NCBI GenBank assembly: GCA_044226195.1 | Contig: JBGAHO010000001.1 | Coordinates: 62,001-126,000, forward strand | Direction of reading: 5' to 3' | Source of the DNA: RPQJ01 sp044226195 | GTDB taxonomy: Bacteria; Pseudomonadota; Gammaproteobacteria; Steroidobacterales; Steroidobacteraceae | Length of the DNA stretch: 64,000 bases | Part shown: one piece after another, positions 44,657 to 54,007 of the stretch | Layout of the letters: every line of letters starts with the position of its first letter | How positions within the stretch are numbered: the first letter of the stretch is position 1 | Position numbers and translations under genes: made by a program | The notes under the pieces: model-generated | Seen by the model: the letters and a program-made list of their open reading frames with translations, nothing else | Told to the model about the DNA's origin: nothing | The model's database searches: none

Positions 44657-45742
44657 CTACTCGTGCGGCCGGTGGACTTCGTAGCCCTGCTTGCGCAGCA
44701 GGGCGTCGCGTTGCGCGTGGGCGAGGTCGGTCGCCACCATTTCCTCGACCAGCGCGTCGAAGCCGATGGCCGGGCGCCAGCCGAGGCGCGTGCGCGCCTT
44801 GGTCGCGTCACCGAGGAGCGTCTCGACCTCGGTCGGCCGGAAGTAGCGCGGGTCGATGCGCACGATGACCCGGCCGCTCGTCCGGTCCACGCCCTCCTCC
44901 TCGACTCCGCTGCCGCGCCACTCGATCGCGAAGCCCAGGTTGGCGGCTGCGCGCTCCACGAATTCACGCACGGAATGCTGCTCGCCGGTGGCGACGACGA
45001 AGTCCTCGGCCACGTCCTGCTGCAGGATCAGCCACTGCGCCTGCACGAAGTCGCGTGCGTGCCCCCAGTCGCGGCGCGAATCGAGGTTGCCGAGATAGAG
45101 GCAGGGCTCCAGCCCTTCGCGGATGCGTGCGAGGCCGCGCGTGATCTTGCGGGTGACGAAGGTCTCGCCGCGCATCGGCGACTCGTGATTGAACAGGATG
45201 CCGTTGCAGGCAAATAGCCCGTAAGCCTCGCGGTAGTTGACCGTGATCCAGTACGCGTAGACCTTCGCGGCCCCGTACGGCGAGCGCGGGTAGAACGGCG
45301 TGGTCTCCTTCTGCGGGACCTCCTGCACCTTGCCGAACATCTCGGACGTCGAAGCCTGGTAGAAGCGCGTCTTCTTCTCTAGGCCGAGGATGCGGATGGC
45401 CTCGAGCAGCCGCAGCGTGCCGAGGGCGTCGGCATTGGCGGTGTACTCGGGCGTCTCGAACGACACGGCCACGTGGCTCTGGGCCGCGAGGTTGTAGATC
45501 TCGTCCGGCTGCACCTCCTGCACCACGCGGATCAGGTTCGTGGCATCGGTCAGGTCGCCGTAGTGCAGGCGCAGGCGCACGCCCCGCTCGTGCGGGTCCT
45601 GGTACAGGTGGTCGATGCGGTCCGTGTTGAAGGACGAGGCCCGGCGCTTGATGCCGTGGACCTCGTAGCCTTTGGCGAGCAGGAACTCGGCGAGGTAGGC
45701 GCCGTCCTGGCCCGTGATGCCGGTGATGAGGGCTTTTTTCAT
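44657..45742 (-). CDS. gmd: GDP-mannose 4,6-dehydratase
   Basis: A 361-residue SDR dehydratase. The start KKALITGITGQDGAYLAEFL is the cofactor loop, followed by IKRRASSFNTDRIDHLY, the active-site TSEMFGKVQEVPQ and YPRSPYGAAKVYAYWI (Tyr, Lys). It makes GDP-4-keto-6-deoxy-D-mannose from GDP-mannose. It is the first gene of the gmd-fucose synthase-YdcF unit and divergent from the ABC exporter gene. Confidence 0.95.
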   Translation of the reverse strand: MKKALITGITGQDGAYLAEFLLAKGYEVHGIKRRASSFNTDRIDHLYQDPHERGVRLRLHYGDLTDATNLIRVVQEVQPDEIYNLAAQSHVAVSFETPEYTANADALGTLRLLEAIRILGLEKKTRFYQASTSEMFGKVQEVPQKETTPFYPRSPYGAAKVYAYWITVNYREAYGLFACNGILFNHESPMRGETFVTRKITRGLARIREGLEPCLYLGNLDSRRDWGHARDFVQAQWLILQQDVAEDFVVATGEQHSVREFVERAAANLGFAIEWRGSGVEEEGVDRTSGRVIVRIDPRYFRPTEVETLLGDATKARTRLGWRPAIGFDALVEEMVATDLAHAQRDALLRKQGYEVHRPHE

Positions 45743-45806
45743 CCGGGCATTCTATGCAAGCGCACCGCACCCTGTCAGGGCGACCGCAGTTCGGGATAAT
45801 GAGAGC

Positions 45807-47618
<1,812 letters not shown>

Positions 47619-47631
47619 CACCGCGGCGCGC

Positions 47632-48750
47632 TCAGTCCCCTGCACCGAATACGGCACGCATGATGTCCGCCTGCCGCCGCGCCGCTGCGGCGAGCAGCGC
47701 GGCCGACGGCGTCTCGGCAACGACGGCATCACAGGCGGCGGCCAGCGTCGCGAGGCACTGCAGGTTGTGCCGCGCGACCGCCACATAGGCTGCGCGCGCA
47801 GCCCGTTCGGCAGCGGCGAGGCCGCGCTTTTGCGCCGCGGCCCGCAGAGCGAGCTGCAGCACGACGCGCAGGTGCTCGGGACGCTCACTGTTGCAGCACA
47901 AGTGGCTGATCACCAGCTTGTCGTCGCCGATCGTGAGGCGGGGCGGGTCGATGGCGTGCAGCGGACTCGGACGTTCCCCGAGCACGACGACCCCGCCAAA
48001 TCCCGGCACGTCGAGTTCGAGGGGAGCCGAGTACGCGAACGGCGTACTGCGATCGAGGTAGCCATAGCGCAATGCGAGTTCGAGCACGTCGCGGACACCG
48101 CCGTAATGCGCGAAGCACTCGGCATCGCCATTGCCCTGAGCGATCTCGATCGTCATCGCCCGCTCGTCGACCGCGTATGGGTATCCGCGGTAGTGGTGAT
48201 TGAGCAGGTCGATCAGCGGCATCAGGTGCTCGAGCCTCTGGCCGCCCGGGCCGCGCAGCCCGTAGGTGCGCGTGGCGAGGAAGCCTTCGGTCGGGTTGGC
48301 GGGTCGCCAGCCCGCTCCGGGCCGCAGGCGCTCCATCGCCGCACGCACTTCGGCGTGATCCCAGACCGCACGACGCGGATGCCCGCCCCAGTACGCCGGG
48401 AGCTTGCCGGCCGCATTGAACAACTCGATGTGCATTTCCAGCAGTTCGTTCTGCACGGGCGTGAGCCCCGGTGGTGGCCGCAGCATTTCGAGCCGATCGG
48501 TGCGCTCGCTCCACACCGCATCGTCGGTGGGCACGAGTAACCGGCGCGGGACGTCGAACAGCAGTTCGCCGGCCCGCCCTGCCGAGGGATCGCAATGCAC
48601 GGTGAGATTCGCGTCGCGCTCGACCAGCCTCAGGCCGGGATGCAGTCGTGCGCCGTGGCCGAGCAGCAGTTCGGTCATCGCGCGCAGGACGGACGTCACA
48701 ACCGCGTCATCCGCGCTCACGTGATCCATTGGCCGCATGCCGCCGCTCAT
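47632..48750 (-). CDS. SET-domain-like protein (RLSMT/SETD6-type lysine methyltransferase fold)
   Basis: A 372-residue protein. The N-terminal segment AGELLFDVPRRLLVP and the C-terminal motifs LMPLIDLLNHHYRGY and GDAECFAHYGGVRDVLELAL, RYGYLDRSTPF match the split SET domain of Rubisco-LSMT-like enzymes: D-x-x-N-H, YG and (N/D)-x-L-L-x-x-YGF. A helical substrate-binding-like domain follows (residues 265-372). Such enzymes N-methylate protein lysines using SAM. It is convergent with the ABC exporter (13-base gap) and divergent from the kinase. SAM binding and activity are inferred. Confidence 0.7.
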   Translation of the reverse strand: MSGGMRPMDHVSADDAVVTSVLRAMTELLLGHGARLHPGLRLVERDANLTVHCDPSAGRAGELLFDVPRRLLVPTDDAVWSERTDRLEMLRPPPGLTPVQNELLEMHIELFNAAGKLPAYWGGHPRRAVWDHAEVRAAMERLRPGAGWRPANPTEGFLATRTYGLRGPGGQRLEHLMPLIDLLNHHYRGYPYAVDERAMTIEIAQGNGDAECFAHYGGVRDVLELALRYGYLDRSTPFAYSAPLELDVPGFGGVVVLGERPSPLHAIDPPRLTIGDDKLVISHLCCNSERPEHLRVVLQLALRAAAQKRGLAAAERAARAAYVAVARHNLQCLATLAAACDAVVAETPSAALLAAAARRQADIMRAVFGAGD

Positions 48751-48818
48751 GCGATCCTTGCCATCCCGCGACCATCCTGACTCGCCTTGGCCGGCGACCG
48801 AGATCCGATCATCACCGC

Positions 48819-49766
48819 ATGCCGACGTCCCGTCAGCCCCGCTTGTACCGAGCCCACGGACTGGTCATCGAGTCCGACCTGCCCCTGCCGGAATTTCCAG
48901 CCGTGGAGGGCCATGCGGAGGTCGACGCGGTCATCGAAACCGGCGCACTTCCGGAGACGCTCGAGGATGCCCGCGAGTCGGGCGCGTGGTGGCAGGCGCG
49001 ACCGGACGCATATCAATTCATTGCCGAAGGCATCGCGCGCTACCGCATCGAGCGGGGTCGTCGCATCATCGTCGATCCCCTCGACTTGCGTGCGGACGCC
49101 GACATGCCGCGACCCGGCGACGTGCGCCTCTATCTGCTCGGCACTGCGCTCGGCGCGCTTCTGCACCAGCGCGCACGCGTGCCGCTGCACGTCAGTGCGG
49201 TCGCGACCCCGCGCGGCGCATGGGCCTTCACCGGTCCTTCCGGAGCCGGCAAGTCCACCCTCGCCGCCTGGCTTCGGGCGCGGCAAGGCTGGTCGCTGGT
49301 GAGTGACGACGTCTCGGTGGTCCGCTCGACAGCGGCAGGCCCGCTCCTCGAACCCGGGCCGGCGCGACTCAAGCTCTGGAAGGACGCGCTCGCGGCACTC
49401 TCGATTCCCGAGACCGGCCTGGTGCGCGACCTGACGCGCGCAGACAAATTCCACCTCGATGCGCACGACGGACTGCAGGACTCCGCGGTTCCGCTCACGG
49501 CGATGGTCGTGCTCGAGACAGCCGGGGATGGCGAGGCGGCGGAACTCGTGCGCCTTCGGGGGCAGGAGGCATTCCGAGCATTCTTCGGCTCGGTGTACCG
49601 GCCGGACATCGCGCTGCAGTTCCACCCGCTCGATGCGCTGTTCCGGCACTGTGCCGAGTACGCCGATCACGTGGCGGTGTACCGCTTCCGCCGTCCGCGC
49701 AGCCTGCCGGAATTCGACCGCTCCCTGCGGGCACTCGTGACCGAGATGTCCCGCCCGGCGCAATGA
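48819..49766 (+). CDS. HPr-kinase-like lasso peptide kinase
   Basis: A 315-residue kinase of the HprK-like family found in lasso loci. It shows PLHVSAVATPRGAWAFTG (His124), the P-loop FTGPSGAGKSTLAAWL (139-152) and SDDVSVVRS (Asp163, Asp164), as in HprK. The first 100 residues are a separate N-terminal domain. In paeninodin-type systems the corresponding enzyme phosphorylates the C-terminal Ser hydroxyl of the precursor; the precursor here ends in Ser. The gene is on the strand opposite to the precursor and convergent with the PqqD-like gene with one base between. Confidence 0.8.
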   Translation: MPTSRQPRLYRAHGLVIESDLPLPEFPAVEGHAEVDAVIETGALPETLEDARESGAWWQARPDAYQFIAEGIARYRIERGRRIIVDPLDLRADADMPRPGDVRLYLLGTALGALLHQRARVPLHVSAVATPRGAWAFTGPSGAGKSTLAAWLRARQGWSLVSDDVSVVRSTAAGPLLEPGPARLKLWKDALAALSIPETGLVRDLTRADKFHLDAHDGLQDSAVPLTAMVVLETAGDGEAAELVRLRGQEAFRAFFGSVYRPDIALQFHPLDALFRHCAEYADHVAVYRFRRPRSLPEFDRSLRALVTEMSRPAQ

Positions 49767-49767
49767 T

Positions 49768-50052
49768 TCACGCCAGTTCGACCAGTCCCTCGGCGAGCAT
49801 CTGTTCGACGAACGCGCGCACTTCGCGCTCGCACGTCTGCCGGTCCACGTCGAACTGCTGCAGCAATTGCTCATTGATGTCGCTCACCGACATCGGCTGC
49901 TCGAGCAGCGCCCACACGCATTTGCCGACGACCTGCGTGCCGTAATACTTCCCGCGATCGATGCTGAGGATGACGAGGTCGTCGTTGACGTTGGCCGACA
50001 CGAGGCTGGGTGACCGGCGAATCTTCTGTTGCATCTCAACCGTGCGAGGCAT
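49768..50052 (-). CDS. PqqD-like lasso leader-binding protein (B1)
   Basis: A 94-residue PqqD/RRE domain (RiPP recognition element). Its core reads KIRRSPSLVSANVNDDLVIL and DRGKYYGTQVVGKCVWALLE, the strand-turn-helix pattern of B1 proteins. B1 binds the leader and hands it to the B2 peptidase. A second ATG six codons later (MQQKIRR) is an alternative start. It is separated from the precursor gene by a strong terminator at 50068-50110. Confidence 0.85.
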   Translation of the reverse strand: MPRTVEMQQKIRRSPSLVSANVNDDLVILSIDRGKYYGTQVVGKCVWALLEQPMSVSDINEQLLQQFDVDRQTCEREVRAFVEQMLAEGLVELA

Positions 50053-50067
50053 GCGGATTGGAGTCCG

Positions 50068-50110
50068 AAAAATGAACGCGGGATCGATGCCGCAAGCGAC
50101 ACGATCCCGC
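50068..50110 (-). terminator. Strong rho-independent terminator after the lasso precursor
   Basis: On the minus strand a perfect 9-base stem GCGGGATCG/CGATCCCGC continues into TGTCG-CTTG-CGGCA, giving a hairpin of about 14 base pairs at 50078-50110, followed after a few bases by TTTTT (50072-50068). It lies between the precursor stop and the B1 gene. Confidence 0.8.
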
Positions 50111-50168
50111 CGTGAGTGCTTCGACGCGAGACCGTACCTGGCCTCGCATCAAGTTCGATGCGTTGCGA

Positions 50169-50321
50169 TCAGCTGCCGCCCGGAGGGCCGCCGACCGGGT
50201 TGCCCTTGCCGTCGAAAATCTCGATCGGGAACGCGAACGCACCGGTCAGGGTCTCGCGCACGTCGAGATCGGTCAGCGTCGGGGTTACCCAAGGCAACTT
50301 CTTGTCGGCCACGTCCTGCAT
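50169..50321 (-). CDS. Lasso peptide precursor (A)
   Basis: A 50-codon gene between the cyclase and B1 genes with a GGAGG site eight bases before ATG 50321. Leader residues 1-25 contain W11-V-T-P14, L16 and L19-D20 (WxxPxLxxLD, the leader motif read by B1), and T24 is at the penultimate position if the core begins at T26. That register gives core residues TGAFAFPIE, with E34 as acceptor for a nine-member ring. Alternatives are G27 (ring 8) or A28 (ring 7). The tail holds IFDGKGNPV and ends GGPPGGS, with C-terminal Ser50. Ring size and cleavage site need to be measured. Confidence 0.85.
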   Translation of the reverse strand: MQDVADKKLPWVTPTLTDLDVRETLTGAFAFPIEIFDGKGNPVGGPPGGS

Positions 50322-50412
50322 GTCAACTTCCTCCAGATCCGAAACTCACCCCGAGCCCGCTCCAGTGCGCCTGGTCGGCGTTCACTGGCAGCCCAAGGAA
50401 CCTTCGGGATGC

Positions 50413-50435
50413 AACACTCTCATTTCGCGAGTGTT
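50413..50435. other. Hairpin between lasso cyclase and precursor genes
   Basis: Inverted repeat AACACTC (50413-50419) and GAGTGTT (50429-50435) with a 9-base loop. On the plus strand it is followed by a T run but no plus-strand gene ends there; on the minus strand, the direction of the lasso genes, no T run follows. It may be a processing or stability element in the 5' region of the precursor message. Confidence 0.5.
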
Positions 50436-50484
50436 TTTGCAAGGGTCGAGTGGGGCCCGTCGAGTCCCGAAAGTGTGCACCGAT

Positions 50485-52344
50485 TCACGGGATTGGACGG
50501 ACTCGGACGGCATGCAGGACCCGGACCGCGACTCGTGCCGCGGCGAAGGCTGCAACGTCCCGGGTGACCACGGGCGATGACGCGGCCTGCAGCGATGCCA
50601 CCAACCGCTGGACATCGATCCAGCCCGCAGCGTGTCCGGCGAACTTGCCGGCGGCAACATCCTGGGCAAGCAGGGCCCGGCACCCTGCCCGCAGGTCCTG
50701 ACGCTTGCGCTCATTGACCGGATCCCACTTGTCCCGGCGCCAGGCGATCTCACCGGGTAGTGTGTCCGCCAGCGCTGACCTGAACAGGTAACGCCAGTGC
50801 CCCTGCTGGTAGAGCATTTCCGGCGGCAGACCGAGTACGAAGTCGAGCACGCGACGGTCCGTGAGGGGATACGCGTAGACCAGGCCGTGCTCGGCCGCCC
50901 AATGGGCCCAGGTCTCCATGCGTCGTGCCAGGTGACCCTCGGCAATCAATGCGATCTGGCGCTCGCGGGGGTCGCCGACCTCCCGCCACAGCGGGTGACG
51001 TTCCCCCGCCACGTGTGGAAACTGAGCCGACAGCGCCGTACCGAGCAGGCCCAGGCCCGGCGCGACGGGGCCCGACAGGCGTGTCTTCGCATAAGCGGCG
51101 TCGGGCAGAAGGGGCACGACCGCCGCGTGCCAGACATAGTCCAGCCAGCGGCGCGGATGGCGCATCCCGCCCGTCTCCTGCTGCAGCAGCGCCCACAGGC
51201 GTGCCCAGTGGCCATGCGTCAGCAGCCAGGCAGGATAGCCGTTGCCGGGAAAGGTCGCCGCCTCGTCCCCGCCCCATCCTGAGAGCATCGTGCGGATGCC
51301 GAGCGACGCCGCGTGCACCATCACGGCACGTTCCTCGAACAGGTCCGTGCCTCCTTCCACTGCCAGATCGCGAGCCAGCGAGTCGCGGAAGTCCTCCGCA
51401 GTCGCCTGGGGGCCGTTCCACTGCAGGCCCTCGCATCGGCACACTGCATCGATGAGGCGTCGCTCGTCGCCGTCGACCCACGGATAGCGGTCCGAGACCT
51501 CGGGCGTCCATGCGTAGGCGCGCGTCAACCCCCTCCCCCGCTGCCGCAGCATCCGCTGCGCCAGAACCGTGACGCCCGTCGAGTCGAGGCCGCCACTCAG
51601 GTGCGAGCCGACCGGCGCGTCGAACTGCACGCGGTCGTCCACGGCCGATTCCAGCAGGCCACGCAGTGCCTGTGCGTACTCGCGCGAGTCGCGCAGCCGC
51701 ACGTCCGGCCCCTGCCCGGGCGACCAGTAGCTCCCGAGTCGCACGCGACCGTCGCCGGCGAGCAGTGTGTGGCCCGGAGGCAGCGCCTGGGTCGAGCGCA
51801 GGAACGACCGTCCGGACGGTACCAGCCAGCACAGGTAGCGCGCGACCGCCTCGGGATCGAGCGTTCGATCGACGCCAGCGAAGGCTTCGATTGCGCGAAT
51901 GTCGCTGGCCACGACCAGCGCGTTCGCCGAGGCATGGTAGTAGAGCGGCCGCGCACCGATGTGGTCGCGCGCGCAGAACAGGTGCCGCGTCGAGCCGTCC
52001 CACAGTGCGAACGCGTAGTCGCCGAGCAAGTACTGCGGACAGCGCTCGCCCCACCGCTCGTACGCGGCGAGGATCAGTTCAGCCGCGGTCAGTCCCGCGG
52101 CCCGACCCGGCGGCAGGCCGAGTCGGCGACCCAGCGTATCGCGGTCGTCGATGCGCGCGTCGCAGACCAGCACGCGCGCGCCTTCCCAGCGCGGGGCACC
52201 GTCGGCACGCCACAGGGCAACCTCGCCGGCACACCAGCGCGATCCACCGCTTCCGTAGTGCGCCTGGGCTGCCGCGGCGCGGTCGAACTCCGCCTCATCG
52301 ATCGGCGCCGCGACGAAATTCAGGCGGGCCAGGATCGCGCTCAT
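50485..52344 (-). CDS. Lasso cyclase (asparagine-synthetase-like, C)
   Basis: A 619-residue asparagine-synthetase-like enzyme that adenylates the acidic core side chain and closes the macrolactam. The N-terminal class II glutaminase-like half begins SAILARLNFVAAPIDE and lacks the Cys2 needed for glutamine hydrolysis, as in lasso cyclases. The ATP-pyrophosphatase loop is SHLSGGLDSTGVTV (SGGLDS at 250-255). It overlaps the B2 gene by four bases. The neighbours and the missing Cys2 separate it from true AsnB. Confidence 0.88.
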   Translation of the reverse strand: MSAILARLNFVAAPIDEAEFDRAAAAQAHYGSGGSRWCAGEVALWRADGAPRWEGARVLVCDARIDDRDTLGRRLGLPPGRAAGLTAAELILAAYERWGERCPQYLLGDYAFALWDGSTRHLFCARDHIGARPLYYHASANALVVASDIRAIEAFAGVDRTLDPEAVARYLCWLVPSGRSFLRSTQALPPGHTLLAGDGRVRLGSYWSPGQGPDVRLRDSREYAQALRGLLESAVDDRVQFDAPVGSHLSGGLDSTGVTVLAQRMLRQRGRGLTRAYAWTPEVSDRYPWVDGDERRLIDAVCRCEGLQWNGPQATAEDFRDSLARDLAVEGGTDLFEERAVMVHAASLGIRTMLSGWGGDEAATFPGNGYPAWLLTHGHWARLWALLQQETGGMRHPRRWLDYVWHAAVVPLLPDAAYAKTRLSGPVAPGLGLLGTALSAQFPHVAGERHPLWREVGDPRERQIALIAEGHLARRMETWAHWAAEHGLVYAYPLTDRRVLDFVLGLPPEMLYQQGHWRYLFRSALADTLPGEIAWRRDKWDPVNERKRQDLRAGCRALLAQDVAAGKFAGHAAGWIDVQRLVASLQAASSPVVTRDVAAFAAARVAVRVLHAVRVRPIP

Positions 52345-52829
52345 GCGGTGCGGTCGCGCAGCCCGGGACGATCGCTGTAGTGGCGGGACACGACGGTGTA
52401 TTGCGTGTGGCCCTCGCCCCCGAGCACGATGATCGCACCGCTGCTCAGCCACGCGTGGGCGGCGATCTCGACACCACGCTCCCGGGGGACCGTGCGGACA
52501 CCGAGCACCAGCGTGTTGCCGATGCGGCGACGATTGAGCATCGCCTTGCCGGTCACTGCCTGCATCAGGCAGGTGAAGCGTCCGCCCGCGGCGCGATTGA
52601 CCCGGTCCACCGCGCGCGCGACTTCGCGCAGCAACTCGACGTGTTCCGTTCGCGCGGCCTCGCTCGCCGGCTCCTGTGCCGTGCCGAGACGACCGGACCA
52701 GCGGCGGAACGGCACCAGACGCACCAGCAGCAGCGATAGGCACAGCAGCACGCTCGCTTCCAACAGCAGGCGCTTGCGCCCCGTGCCCGGACGCAGGAAA
52801 TCGGCGGCACCCGAGGTCCGCGAACTCAT
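52341..52829 (-). CDS. Lasso leader peptidase B2 (transglutaminase-like)
   Basis: A 162-residue transglutaminase-fold peptidase that removes the leader. The catalytic Cys87 is in TCLMQAVTGKAML and His125 in AAHAWLSSGAIIV, as in B2 proteins. The usual third acidic residue after the His cannot be assigned with confidence. A hydrophobic segment near residues 22-38 (LLEASVLLCLSLLLVRL) precedes the domain. ATGA overlap with the nucleotidyltransferase-family gene and with the cyclase gene links the three translationally. Confidence 0.82.
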   Translation of the reverse strand: MSSRTSGAADFLRPGTGRKRLLLEASVLLCLSLLLVRLVPFRRWSGRLGTAQEPASEAARTEHVELLREVARAVDRVNRAAGGRFTCLMQAVTGKAMLNRRRIGNTLVLGVRTVPRERGVEIAAHAWLSSGAIIVLGGEGHTQYTVVSRHYSDRPGLRDRTA

Positions 52830-54007
52830 CGGCGGCCGCGTCGCCTCGCCAACAGTCGCCAACCCACGCGCAGCGGGCGCGTGACGTAATACAGCCCGTG
52901 CAGGTGCGGCGGCAGCGGCCACGCACGATAGTCGGCCGGCCAGGGATGCAGGCGCGACAGTCGCTGGCGCCAGCGATCCCGCGCCTCCTGTCCCGCCGGG
53001 ACCTGCCAGTCGAACGCAAAATTGCCGAGCCGCACGGTGTCGCGCAACTGCACTTCCCGGTCGCGACCCAGGACCATGCACTCGACCGCGAGCCGCATCA
53101 GTTCGGCCGCGCGCGGGGATCGCGCGGTCCGTCCGGTCGTGTCGCCCAGCGCCGCCAGTTCCCGCAATCCGAGACAGGCCTCGACCGTGGAGCCGAGCCG
53201 GGCCGCTTCGGCCGAACGACGCACGGCCTGCTCATCGTACGAAGCGTGGCGGACGATCGCGTCGAGGTCGCCGAACCAGTGCAGGTGCGACCAGAAGTGC
53301 CGCGTGTGGTGCGCGCAGACGTACACGAACAGGTCGGCGGTGTTCAGCACGGGGATGTCGAGCCCCCCGTGCGCGATGGACTCCGACCGGCGCAGCAGCG
53401 GGCGCGTGTGGAACAACCCCTGCCCCTGGTCGAGCGTCTTGTGCAGTTCGATCAGCACGCCGTTCGGCGACACCAGCGAGAGATCGTTCGCGAACCGGCA
53501 GTACGCCGCGGCATCCCAGTCGCCCCAGCCCTCCGGCTGCTCGTGCAGTCGATAGCCGAGCCGGCGAGCGCGCAGGACCAGCGGGATGAGATCGCGCGGC
53601 TCGAGTAGCACGTCGAGGTCGCGACAGGGCCGCAGCGCCGTCGACTCGTAATAGCGTGCCGCCAGGGGCAGGCCCTTCAGCACCACGTAGCGCGTGCCGA
53701 GCGGCGCGAGGCAGTCCGTCTGGAACGCGCGCTGTGCCGCCTCGACGCGCAGCGCCTGGGCCACCAGCAGCAACGTGAGGCGGTGCATGCGATCCAGGGC
53801 CTCGGCGGGCACGCCGTCCGGGCCGAGGCGCGACAGTTGCCGATACGCGAGCGGCAGGCCCTGGTGCTCGACCGCGAGACGCGTGAAGGCCTCCCAGTCG
53901 TCCACCCGGCGGCAGAGCTCGCGCACGGCTGTCTCCTGCTCCGTCGTGAGCGACTGCCGCGCGACCAGCATCAGCAGCGGGACGATGACCTCGTTCAATC
54001 CGTTCAC
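52826..54007 (-). CDS. Nucleotidyltransferase-family protein of lasso loci
   Basis: A 393-residue protein of the NTP_transf_5-type nucleotidyltransferase family. The metal/nucleotide region is VVLKGLPLAARYYESTALRP, CRDLDVLLEPRDLIPL, with the DLD pattern of this group, and helical parts before and after. Similar genes occur in some lasso loci, where they have been linked to sugar or nucleotide decoration of the phosphorylated product. A GTG at 54007 overlaps the GT2 stop (GTGA) and is preferred to GTG 54040. The gene is coupled to B2 on its other side. Confidence 0.78.
   Translation of the reverse strand: MNGLNEVIVPLLMLVARQSLTTEQETAVRELCRRVDDWEAFTRLAVEHQGLPLAYRQLSRLGPDGVPAEALDRMHRLTLLLVAQALRVEAAQRAFQTDCLAPLGTRYVVLKGLPLAARYYESTALRPCRDLDVLLEPRDLIPLVLRARRLGYRLHEQPEGWGDWDAAAYCRFANDLSLVSPNGVLIELHKTLDQGQGLFHTRPLLRRSESIAHGGLDIPVLNTADLFVYVCAHHTRHFWSHLHWFGDLDAIVRHASYDEQAVRRSAEAARLGSTVEACLGLRELAALGDTTGRTARSPRAAELMRLAVECMVLGRDREVQLRDTVRLGNFAFDWQVPAGQEARDRWRQRLSRLHPWPADYRAWPLPPHLHGLYYVTRPLRVGWRLLARRRGRR

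Noticed and set aside
48819..49766. HPr kinase of a phosphotransferase system
   Set aside because: No HPr or other PTS gene is near, and the N-terminal half differs. Lasso context explains it better.
49768..50052. PqqD for pyrroloquinoline quinone synthesis
   Set aside because: No pqqA, pqqB, pqqC or pqqE gene is present, while a lasso precursor and cyclase are adjacent.
50413..50435. Rho-independent terminator for a plus-strand gene
   Set aside because: The T run is on the plus strand but no plus-strand gene with coding signs ends there; recorded only as a hairpin.
50485..52344. Asparagine-synthetase-like gene as a genuine asnB
   Set aside because: It lacks Cys2 in the glutaminase half and sits overlapped with B2, next to a precursor and B1, which marks it as a lasso cyclase.
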